DNA of 45,055 nucleotides, taken from contig VGXO01000021.1 of NCBI GenBank assembly GCA_016873275.1, positions 1 through 45,055 on the forward strand. The letters are read 5' to 3'. This stretch comes from Phycisphaerae bacterium. Lineage in GTDB: Bacteria; Planctomycetota; Phycisphaerae; Phycisphaerales; SM1A02. Both the position numbers and the translations under genes were made by a program. Every line of letters begins with the position of its first letter. Positions within the stretch are counted from its first letter, which is position 1. Below the pieces are notes generated by a model, which saw nothing but the letters and a program-made list of their open reading frames with translations, had not been told where the DNA came from and searched no databases. Positions 31,121 to 38,606 of this stretch are shown in pieces.

Positions 31121-32393
31121 GCGCGGATCTCCAGGAGCTTCCTTCGCCACTGCCCCGACGGGCCGGAGGGTCCGTCGAGCATCGACCGGCGGATCCCGCG
31201 GCGAGGAAGCAAGGAGCGTAGCGGTCGCCGCCGATCCCCGCAACGATTCCCAGGGCGCCGCGACCGACCGCGAGGTCGCGCGGTCGATCGAGCGATGGTT
31301 CGCCTCCGCCGCCCGCGACCTTCCCTGGCGCCGCCGGCGCACCCCCTACCGGGTCCTCGTCAGCGAGGTCATGCTGCAGCAGACCCAGGTCTCCCGGATC
31401 GCCGAGCGGTTTCCTCGATTCCTCCGGCGGTTTCCCTCGCTGAAGTCGCTCGCCTCGGCCTCCCTCGACGAGGTCCTCGCCGAGTGGGAAGGACTTGGCT
31501 ACTACCGCCGGGCGAAGCTGCTGCACCAGACCGCCCGCGCGGTCGTCGCGGAGCACCGCGGTCGGATGCCGGAGGATCCCGAGGACCTCCGGCGCCTTCC
31601 GGGCATCGGGCGCTACACCGCCGGCGCCATCGCGTCGCTCGCGTTCGGTCGCCGAACCTCCCTCGTCGACGGCAACGTCGCCCGGGTGATCCTGCGGCTC
31701 GGCGGGATCGAGCACGCGATCGACTCGCCGCAGGCGTCGCGTCACTGCTGGTCCTTCGCCGACCGGCTGGTCGAGGTCGCCGAGGATCCCGCCCGCCTCA
31801 ACGAGGGCTTGATGGAGCTCGGCGCGACGGTCTGCACGCCGACGAGTCCGGCGTGCAATCGATGTCCGCTCCGAACCGGCTGCGTCGCCCGAGCCGAGGA
31901 GCGCCAGGACCTCCTCCCGCGACCGAAGACCCGCGCCGCCCGGCGGGTCGTGGTGCACCACGCGGTCCTTCTCCGCGACGCCCGCGGACGGGTGTGGCTC
32001 GAGCAGCGGGCGGAGAAGGGACTCTGGGCGGGCATGTGGCAGTGCCCGACGATCGAGGGCGGCGGACCGCTCGACGAGGTCACGGTCGCGACGCGCCTCG
32101 GGCTCGCGGGCACGCCGCTCTGGATCGCCGAGGAGTTCGTGCATCAGACCACCCACCGAGCGGTCCGATTCCGCGTGATGACGGCGGGCGTCGTCGAGTC
32201 CATGCCGCGAAGATCGGGTCGCTGGTTCACCGCCACGGCGACCCGCGGTCTTGCGATGGGCGTGCCGCAGCGGCGGACGCTCGCGATCGGCGGCGTCGTC
32301 AGCCCGTTCCCTGCCGCGAGAGCAGCGGGGACGTCGCGTGCGGCGGCGCGGGGTACTCGATCCGCGCGTGCCGGCTCGCGACGAGGCTCTTGA
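31119..32393 (+). CDS. mutY: A/G-specific adenine DNA glycosylase
   Basis: This 424-residue base-excision repair enzyme removes A mispaired with 8-oxoG. The catalytic Glu83 is in 'SEVMLQQTQ'; helix-hairpin-helix 'LPGIGRYTAGAI' (160-171); Asp184 in 'VDGNVARV'; iron-sulfur Cys at 239, 246, 249 and 255 (C-x6-C-x2-C-x5-C); a NUDIX-like 8-oxoG recognition domain ends the protein. ATG 31119 is the only canonical start in frame before the glycosylase domain, leaving a 50-residue low-complexity N-terminal extension. This start overlaps the start of the divergent HTH gene (CATG). The 3' end overlaps the 7TM-HD gene by 95 bp. Confidence 0.93.
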   Translation: MRGSPGASFATAPTGRRVRRASTGGSRGEEARSVAVAADPRNDSQGAATDREVARSIERWFASAARDLPWRRRRTPYRVLVSEVMLQQTQVSRIAERFPRFLRRFPSLKSLASASLDEVLAEWEGLGYYRRAKLLHQTARAVVAEHRGRMPEDPEDLRRLPGIGRYTAGAIASLAFGRRTSLVDGNVARVILRLGGIEHAIDSPQASRHCWSFADRLVEVAEDPARLNEGLMELGATVCTPTSPACNRCPLRTGCVARAEERQDLLPRPKTRAARRVVVHHAVLLRDARGRVWLEQRAEKGLWAGMWQCPTIEGGGPLDEVTVATRLGLAGTPLWIAEEFVHQTTHRAVRFRVMTAGVVESMPRRSGRWFTATATRGLAMGVPQRRTLAIGGVVSPFPAARAAGTSRAAARGTRSARAGSRRGS

Positions 32394-34626
32394 TGATCGA
32401 GTCCTCGACCACGCGGAGCTCCCGGAAGGTCATCGCGCAGTCGTCGAACTGACCATCCTCGAGGCGCCGCGTCGCGATCTCGCGGACCACCGCCTCGATC
32501 CGCGCCGCCGATGGATCGTGCAGCGACCGGACGGTGCTCTCGGAGGCATCGCAGAGCATGAGGATCGCCGCCTCGCGGGTGCGCGGCTTCGGTCCGGGAT
32601 AGCGGAAGTCGTGCTCCTGCACGCTCGAGGGCTCCTCGCCGAGGGAGGACGCCCGCTCCTTCGCCTGCCGGTAGAAGTACTCGACGAGGGTGGTCCCGTG
32701 ATGGCTCTCGATGAAGTGCTGGAGCGCCCGCGGCAGACGGTGCTCGCGGGCGAGCGCGAGACCGTCCTTCACGTGCCCGAGGATCACCAGCACGCTCATC
32801 GCGGGGCTGAGCCGATCGTGGCGATTGGGACCGCCCTGCTGGTTCTCGATGAAGTACTCGGGCTTGTGGATCTTCCCGACGTCGTGGTAGAGCGCGCCGA
32901 CGTAGGCAAGGAGCCCGTTCGCGCCGATCGCGTCCGCCGCCGCCTCCGCCATCGAGGCGACCTGCAGCGAGTGGCTCGCGGTGCCCGGCGCCCGCTCCTG
33001 CAGCAGGCGGAGCAGCGGCTGCCGCGGATCCCGCAGCTCGCCGAGGGTGAGTCCCGTCGAGACGCCGAAGAGGCGCTCGACGCCCGGCAGCACGCCGAGG
33101 ATGAAGACCGCCGCGAGCATCGCCGCCGTCGCGGAGACCGCCATCTCGGTCAGCACCTGCAGCCATCCCGCGGCCGAGCGCGGCGACTCGCTGAGCCCGA
33201 GCAGGAGCAGGAGCACCGCGCCCGCGAGCGCGGCGTAGGCGCCCGCCCGGAACACCGCGGCGCGATCCCGCACGTCGGCGAGTCCCGCGACGGCGACCAT
33301 CGCGGTGAGGTAGATCGCCACCGGGAACCCGATCGACCGCTCGGTCGAGAGGGCGATCGTCGCGACGAGGAGCGCGCCGGCGACGGCGCCGAGCCGACGG
33401 TCGTAGCAGAGCGTGATGGTCAGCCCGCCGACCGTCGCCGCGAAGGTCGCGCCGAAGGCGCCTCCCCACGGCAGCTCGACGGCGCCGAGCACGCCGATGG
33501 CGGCGGCGCCGAAGGTCACCGCGAGGAGCCCGACGACCCGCCAGTGGTTCCGCAGCAGCGACGGATAGAAGCCGAGCAGGTACGCCACCACGAGCGACGC
33601 GATCGCCGCCACCAGTCCGCCCGATCCGACGACGCGGAGGATCCGCGAGGAGAGCGTCTCCTGCGCGTCGGCGGCGCGGATCGACTCGGCGAGCCGCGCA
33701 AACGCCTCCGGGGTGACCACGTCGCCCCGGGCGACGATCACCTGGTTCCGCGGATGCCTGACGCGGACCTCCGCGACGCCCATCGCGGCAAGCTCCGCGG
33801 CGGTCGCGGTGAGGTCCGCATCGAAGAGGACCGTCGGCGGCGGATCGCGCAGGATCGGCGCGATCACCGAGGGCACGAGGGACGCGGGGAATCCGGCGCG
33901 GTCGGCGAGGCGGGAGAGGGACCGATCAAGCACCGCCGAGCCGATGCCCGACAGGTCGATCGCGCTCCGAAGCGGCACTGGCTGAGTGGAGCCCGCGTCC
34001 GGAGGAGGCACCACCTCGCGCCGCGCGGTGGTGGCGAACAGCTGGTACTCGCCGGCGGCGAGCATCGGATCATCCGCCCAGAGCGACCGCAGCAGCGCGT
34101 CGGTCTTCGCCCGCCACTCCGCGGACGCGCCCTGCGCATCCGCGAAGGACTGCAGCCGTGCCAGCACCTCATCGGTCAGGGCAAAGTCCTCGCGGAACTC
34201 TGGATCGATCTCCCCGAGGCTCGACTTCTGCTGCACCGCGACGGGAAGACCGAGGACCGCCGCCCGCAGGCGATCCATCGCCGGAGCGTTGACCCGGTAG
34301 ATGCGGGGCGCCGCCTTGCGGCTCTCCGCCCGCGCCCCCTCGGTCGCCGCGAGGTCGATGACCTCGTAGTCGATCGGATTGAGGTGATCCTCGAGCGCCA
34401 CCCGGCCGATCTGCACCGGCGGACGGCTTCCTGCCCACCCGTCGAGCAGCACCCCGATCACGCCGGCGAGCAGCACGAACCAGGCGGCGTTGAGGACCTC
34501 CCGCCGGCGCAGGAACGCCAGCAGATCTCCTCCGCGGCGGGGCGCGAGCCGGCGGAGGCCCTCGCGGCGGCTCCGGATCGGCTCGCTCGGCGTTCGATCA
34601 GGCGAAGGGGTCGGCGTCGAGGACAT
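32299..34626 (-). CDS. 7TM-HD (PgpH/YqfF-type) phosphohydrolase
   Basis: This 775-residue membrane protein has an N-terminal helix (about 45-62) and a large extracytoplasmic 7TMR-HDED domain (about 70-345). Seven membrane helices follow (about 345-545), then a cytoplasmic HD domain with the metal motif 'LYHDVGKIHKPEYF' near residue 580 and 'ESHHGTTLVEYFYRQAK'. In Firmicutes this architecture (PgpH) hydrolyses c-di-AMP; assignment here is by architecture. The length is near the usual 700-780. Its -10-like TAGACT at 34680-34675 leaves a leader of about 42 nt. The 3' end overlaps mutY. Confidence 0.93.
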   Translation of the reverse strand: MSSTPTPSPDRTPSEPIRSRREGLRRLAPRRGGDLLAFLRRREVLNAAWFVLLAGVIGVLLDGWAGSRPPVQIGRVALEDHLNPIDYEVIDLAATEGARAESRKAAPRIYRVNAPAMDRLRAAVLGLPVAVQQKSSLGEIDPEFREDFALTDEVLARLQSFADAQGASAEWRAKTDALLRSLWADDPMLAAGEYQLFATTARREVVPPPDAGSTQPVPLRSAIDLSGIGSAVLDRSLSRLADRAGFPASLVPSVIAPILRDPPPTVLFDADLTATAAELAAMGVAEVRVRHPRNQVIVARGDVVTPEAFARLAESIRAADAQETLSSRILRVVGSGGLVAAIASLVVAYLLGFYPSLLRNHWRVVGLLAVTFGAAAIGVLGAVELPWGGAFGATFAATVGGLTITLCYDRRLGAVAGALLVATIALSTERSIGFPVAIYLTAMVAVAGLADVRDRAAVFRAGAYAALAGAVLLLLLGLSESPRSAAGWLQVLTEMAVSATAAMLAAVFILGVLPGVERLFGVSTGLTLGELRDPRQPLLRLLQERAPGTASHSLQVASMAEAAADAIGANGLLAYVGALYHDVGKIHKPEYFIENQQGGPNRHDRLSPAMSVLVILGHVKDGLALAREHRLPRALQHFIESHHGTTLVEYFYRQAKERASSLGEEPSSVQEHDFRYPGPKPRTREAAILMLCDASESTVRSLHDPSAARIEAVVREIATRRLEDGQFDDCAMTFRELRVVEDSIIKSLVASRHARIEYPAPPHATSPLLSRQGTG

Positions 34627-34674
34627 GGGTCGATCACGCGCTCCGCAGGTCTCGGCGAGGTCCGGAGAGGGCGG

Positions 34675-34680
34675 AGTCTA
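34675..34680 (-). promoter_or_regulatory. Candidate -10 box for the 7TM-HD gene
   Basis: Minus-strand TAGACT (34680-34675) lies 48 bases before ATG 34626, giving a conventional leader. It is 40 bp from the leaderless box of the divergent lipoprotein gene. Confidence 0.35.
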
Positions 34681-34720
34681 GGGGGCGTTCCCCGGCTCCC
34701 GACTCCTCGCGACCGGGAGG

Positions 34721-34732
34721 TATGCTCGCCGC
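34721..34732 (+). promoter_or_regulatory. Predicted leaderless -10 box for the lipoprotein gene
   Basis: TATGCT (34721-34726) is followed by six bases (CGCCGC) and the GTG start at 34733. This is the closest match to TATAAT in the leaderless set and the only one with a GTG start. Confidence 0.5.
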
Positions 34733-35335
34733 GTGCGAGGACCCTCGACCTGGCTCCTGTCCGCCTCGGCGATCCTCATCGCCGCCTGTTCGCCGCCCGA
34801 GCCGACCACGGCGCTCAACCGCCTCGACGACGCCTCGGGCTCCGCGGAGGCGAAGTGGGCGACGGTGGTGCTGGACGCCCGTCAGCGCCAGCAGGTGCTC
34901 GAGGTCTTCCAGTCGCTTCCCGAAGGCGAGGTCGGACCGGGGCCGCGATCGGAGCCCCAGGGTCGCTGGACCGACCTCCCCGACGCGGTCGGCGACGCGT
35001 GCGAGGACGTCGAGACCGCGGTCGTCGAGACGCGGTTCCTGCCCAAGGGCGCTTCGCTCGAGGACGCCGAGTCGATCGAGTTCGAGATCATCACCGCCGG
35101 CAACGAGCCGGGACTCGTGACCATCACCCGAGGAACGCCGCCGAAGCTCTACGAGGCGAAGGCGAGGATCGGCCTGCTCCTGCCGCAGACCCGCAAGCAG
35201 GAGATGCTCCTCGAGGCGATCGCCCGCGAGGTCCACGAGTGGGGACTGAAGCCGCAGCTCGAGCCCTGGCCGACGCCGAGCGAGCCTGGCGCGGCGGCGC
35301 CTACCGCGCCGGCGCCAGACCGACCGTCCCCATGA
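34733..35335 (+). CDS. Predicted lipoprotein of unknown function
   Basis: This 200-residue protein starts at GTG 34733. Residues 1-18 are a lipoprotein signal ending in the lipobox LIAAC with acylated Cys19; processing would need LspA (18655-19323). The mature domain (about 30-180) has no motif I recognise; 'WATVVLDARQRQQVLEVFQSLPEGE' and 'ARIGLLLPQTRKQEMLLEAIAREV' are the best-ordered parts. A Pro/Ala tail (185-200) runs into a 35-bp convergent overlap with gatA. Confidence 0.8.
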   Translation: MRGPSTWLLSASAILIAACSPPEPTTALNRLDDASGSAEAKWATVVLDARQRQQVLEVFQSLPEGEVGPGPRSEPQGRWTDLPDAVGDACEDVETAVVETRFLPKGASLEDAESIEFEIITAGNEPGLVTITRGTPPKLYEAKARIGLLLPQTRKQEMLLEAIAREVHEWGLKPQLEPWPTPSEPGAAAPTAPAPDRPSP

Positions 35336-36779
35336 CCTGCTCGAGCATGCGCGACGCCCGCAGCAGCAGCCCCTCGGCGAACGCGGGCGCCTGAAGCTGC
35401 ACCGCGAGCGGCAGCGCCGCCCCGTCGACGGCGGTGGTGCCCGCGGGGATCGAGATGCCGCAGATCCCCGCGATGTCCGCGTTCACCGTGTAGACGTCGC
35501 AGAGGTACATCGAGAGCGGATCCTGCTGCGCCCCGATCGGGAACGCCGGCGTCGGCGCGGTCGGACCGAGCAGCACGTCGCACCGCTCGAACGCGCGGTC
35601 GAACTCCTCCGCGATCAGGCGTCGCACCTGCAGCGCGCGGCGGTAGTAGGCGTCGTAGTAGCCCGAGCTCAGCACGTACGTGCCGATCATGATCCGGCGC
35701 TTCACCTCGTCCCCGAACCCCTCGCCTCGGCTGCGGGCGTAGAGCTCGGCGAGGTCCTCGCCGGCGACCGGCGCCGCGCGATGCCCGTAGCGGATGCCGT
35801 CGAAGCGGGCGAGGTTGCTCGACGCCTCCGCCGGCGCGATGACGTAGTAGGTCGAGATGCCGACCTCGGTCAGGGGAAGGTCCACCGCGACGATCGTCGC
35901 GCCCGCCGCCTCGAGCGCCTCCGCGGCACGGCGGACCGCGGCGTTGACCGCCGGATCGTTCGCCTCGGAGAGGTACTCGCGGGGAAGCCCGACGCGGAGT
36001 CCCTCGACCGGCTCCTCGAGCGATCCGCCGAGCCGCTCGACCGGCATCCGCGCGGAGGTCGCGTCGCGTCGATCCTCGCCGGCGATCACCTCGAGGACGA
36101 GGGAGGCGTCCCGCACGCTGCGGGCGATCGGTCCCACCTGATCGAGGCTCGAGCCGAACGCGACCAGTCCCCAGCGGCTCACGCGACCGTAGCTTGGCTT
36201 GAGTCCCACGCAGCCGCAGAACGCGGCGGGCTGGCGGATGGATCCTCCGGTGTCGGAGCCAAGCGCGACGTGGCAGAGCCCGGCGGCGACCGCCGCCGCG
36301 GATCCCGCGGAGGAGCCGCCGGGCACGCGGCGCGGATCCCAGGGATTCCGGATGACGCCCCAGGCGCAGTGCTCGCCGGAGGAGCCCATCGCGAACTCGT
36401 CGAGGTTCGTCTTTCCGATCACGATCGCGTCCGCCGCGACGAGGCGCTCCACGCAGGTCGCCTCGTAGGGCGAGCGCCAGTGCTCGAGCATCCGCGAGCT
36501 GCAGGTCGTCCGACCGAGGCGCGTCGCGAGGTTGTCCTTGACCGCCACGCAGGCGCCCGCGAGCGGACCGACCTTCTCGCCCGAGCGGACGCGGCGGTCG
36601 ATCTCGCGACCGGCGGCGAGCGCCTCCGCGGCGAAGACCTCGTGGTAGCAGCGGAGCGTCCGATCGAGGCGCTCGATGCGGTCGAGGACCAGGCGCACGC
36701 CCTCCTCGGCCGAGCGCCTCCCCGAGGAGACCGCCGCGACGTGCTCATGCAGCTCGAGGAGGTCCGCGTCAGTCGCCAT
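35301..36779 (-). CDS. gatA: Glutamyl-tRNA(Gln)/aspartyl-tRNA(Asn) amidotransferase subunit A
   Basis: This 492-residue amidase supplies ammonia from Gln for mischarged tRNA. The Ser-cisSer-Lys triad is intact: Lys81 in 'AVKDN', Ser156 in 'PGGSSAGSAAAVAAG', Ser180 in 'GSDTGGSIRQPAAFCG'. Full family length. The start overlaps gatC by 11 bp (36769-36779), giving a gatC-gatA operon; gatB is not in the window. The 3' end overlaps the lipoprotein gene by 35 bp on the other strand. Confidence 0.96.
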   Translation of the reverse strand: MATDADLLELHEHVAAVSSGRRSAEEGVRLVLDRIERLDRTLRCYHEVFAAEALAAGREIDRRVRSGEKVGPLAGACVAVKDNLATRLGRTTCSSRMLEHWRSPYEATCVERLVAADAIVIGKTNLDEFAMGSSGEHCAWGVIRNPWDPRRVPGGSSAGSAAAVAAGLCHVALGSDTGGSIRQPAAFCGCVGLKPSYGRVSRWGLVAFGSSLDQVGPIARSVRDASLVLEVIAGEDRRDATSARMPVERLGGSLEEPVEGLRVGLPREYLSEANDPAVNAAVRRAAEALEAAGATIVAVDLPLTEVGISTYYVIAPAEASSNLARFDGIRYGHRAAPVAGEDLAELYARSRGEGFGDEVKRRIMIGTYVLSSGYYDAYYRRALQVRRLIAEEFDRAFERCDVLLGPTAPTPAFPIGAQQDPLSMYLCDVYTVNADIAGICGISIPAGTTAVDGAALPLAVQLQAPAFAEGLLLRASRMLEQVMGTVGLAPAR

Positions 36780-37107
36780 CGGTCAGCACCTTCGGCACCG
36801 CGATGAAGGTGCCCTCGCGGACCGGCGCACGCGCGAGGATCGCCTCCACGTCGAGCGTCTCGCCCGGCTCGTCGGAGTCGAGGCGGTTGCCGCCCCGCGC
36901 CGAGGCGGCGAGAGGCTGGTTCATCGGCTCGACCCCGGTGCAGTCGACGCCACGCAGCCGGTCGATGTGCGAGAGCACCGCCGCGAGGTCGTTCCGCATG
37001 CGATCGACCTGCTCCGGATGAAGCCGCAGGCGGGCAAGCCTCGCGACCTTCAGGACGTCGCCGCGGGAGAGAGGTTCCGCGCTCGGTGAATCCGTTCCGC
37101 CGCTCAT
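36769..37107 (-). CDS. gatC: Amidotransferase subunit C
   Basis: This 112-residue small subunit stabilises GatA-GatB. Typical GatC sequence: 'VLKVARLARLRLHPEQVDRMRNDLAAVLSHIDRLRGVDCTGVEP' followed by the C-terminal belt ending in 'EGTFIAVPKVL'. ATG 37107 lies six bases after TACCGT (minus strand), another predicted leaderless start. First gene of the gatCA operon. Confidence 0.94.
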   Translation of the reverse strand: MSGGTDSPSAEPLSRGDVLKVARLARLRLHPEQVDRMRNDLAAVLSHIDRLRGVDCTGVEPMNQPLAASARGGNRLDSDEPGETLDVEAILARAPVREGTFIAVPKVLTDGD

Positions 37108-37119
37108 GGCCGCACGGTA
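37108..37119 (-). promoter_or_regulatory. Predicted leaderless -10 box for gatCA
   Basis: Minus-strand TACCGT (37119-37114), six bases (GCGGCC), then ATG 37107. No good -35 at 16-18 bp. Confidence 0.45.
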
Positions 37120-37244
37120 GCACGCCGCGCGACCGCCGCCCGAGCCATGCGTGGGGCTACCATCTCCGCCCTGCCCCGCCGGACGCATCGCGGCCGCGTT
37201 CGCACCGCATCAATCGCGCCGCCTTCCTGACCGAAGCCTTCTTC

Positions 37245-38606
37245 ATGCCCTCCCGTCCCGGCGCCGTCGCGAGCCTCCTCTTCCGCACCTCGGTCGGCGT
37301 CGCGTCGCTCGTGGTCGCCATCGCCGCGGCGAGCTGGCTCGCGGCGACCCGCGAGCTGCCGACCCCCCGCCCCGCCGAGGAGGCGCGACCTCGCCTCGTC
37401 GTGCTGGAGGCGTCGCCGGTCGAGGTCCAGCGGACCTTCCGCGGCTTCGGGACCGCCGACTCCGAGATCACCGCCGACGTGCCCGCCGAGGTGATCGGGG
37501 TGATCGACTCGATCCCCGACGAGGTCCGGACCGGTCGCGCGGTGACGGCGGGTCAGGAGCTGATGACGATCGATCCCGAGGACTTCCGGCGTCAGGCGGA
37601 GATCGCCGCGCAGATGCTCGCCGAGCTCGACGCGCAGAGCGCCCGGCTCGACGTCGAGGAGACCGCGATCAACGCCCGGGCCGCCCTCGCGGCGAGCGAG
37701 GTCGAGATCGCCCGCGCGGAACTCGCGAGGACCGAGGAGGCGATCCGACAGGGCGGCGCCATCGAGCGCGAGGCGGAGCGGGCGCGGCAGGCGCTGATCG
37801 CCGCCGAGCGGTCGATGGTCCAGTCGATGGAGTCGCGGGATCAGGTCCTGCCCCGGCGCCGCAGCCTCGCCGCGCAGCTCGAGATGCAGCGGGCATCGAA
37901 GCGCCTCGCCGAGCAGAACCTCGCCCGGGCGGTGATCACGAGCCCGATCGCCGGCCTCCTCGCCTCGGTCGACGTCGAGGTCGGCGAGAGCGTCGCCCCC
38001 GGAAGGCGGGTGGCGCGGGTCGTCAACCTCTCCCGCATCGAGGTGCCGCTCAAGCTTCCCTCCTCCGCCCGCGCGTTCATCCGCGTCGGCGATGGCGTCC
38101 GCCTCGAGCGCGACGCCGACCGCCCGCAGGAGTGGGACGCGGTCATCGCCCGCATCTCGCCGGTCGATGACCCCGGCAGCCGGACCTTTACCGCCTTCGC
38201 GGAGCTCTCGCAGCCGCCGGAGGTTCCCGACGCGCTGGTGCCCGGGACCTTCGTCCTCGGCACCGTCCGCTGCGGCGAGCCCTCGCGGCGGATCGCCGTG
38301 CCGCGCCGCTCGGTGCGGGATGGTCGGATCCTCGTCGTCGAGCCGGACTCGGCCGGCGTCCCCACGATCCGGGCAAGGACGGTCGAGGTCGCGTGGACCT
38401 TCGAGCGGGCGGTGCCGGAGTCCGGCGTGCCCGACACGCAGTGGGTGGTCCTCGCCGAGGATCCCGCCCCCGAGTCGCTGATCCTCCTCGACGCGACGCG
38501 GGCGATCACGCCCGGGACCGCGGTGCGACCGGTCGTCGCCGGACGCGAGGCGCCGACCGCCATCGCCGGTCCCACCTCGCCAAGCCACGGAAGCGGGATC
38601 CCGTGA
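37245..38606 (+). CDS. RND efflux periplasmic adaptor (membrane fusion protein)
   Basis: This 453-residue protein has an N-terminal membrane anchor (residues 10-31, 'LLFRTSVGVASLVVAIAAASWLAA'). The hairpin of an HlyD/AcrA-type adaptor follows: 'GVIDSIPDEVRTGRAVTAGQELMTID' half-lipoyl, a coiled coil (about 112-215), the second half-lipoyl 'ARAVITSPIAGLLASVDVEVGESV', then beta-barrel and membrane-proximal domains. ATG 37245 fits the anchor; the upstream leader has no Shine-Dalgarno, while TACCAT at 37158-37163 may be the -10. The stop overlaps the pump start (GTGA). Confidence 0.9.
   Translation: MPSRPGAVASLLFRTSVGVASLVVAIAAASWLAATRELPTPRPAEEARPRLVVLEASPVEVQRTFRGFGTADSEITADVPAEVIGVIDSIPDEVRTGRAVTAGQELMTIDPEDFRRQAEIAAQMLAELDAQSARLDVEETAINARAALAASEVEIARAELARTEEAIRQGGAIEREAERARQALIAAERSMVQSMESRDQVLPRRRSLAAQLEMQRASKRLAEQNLARAVITSPIAGLLASVDVEVGESVAPGRRVARVVNLSRIEVPLKLPSSARAFIRVGDGVRLERDADRPQEWDAVIARISPVDDPGSRTFTAFAELSQPPEVPDALVPGTFVLGTVRCGEPSRRIAVPRRSVRDGRILVVEPDSAGVPTIRARTVEVAWTFERAVPESGVPDTQWVVLAEDPAPESLILLDATRAITPGTAVRPVVAGREAPTAIAGPTSPSHGSGIP

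Noticed and set aside
32251-35394. Plus-strand open frame of over 1000 codons
   Set aside because: Antisense to the 7TM-HD gene with low-complexity Arg/Asp-rich translation and no recognisable motifs.
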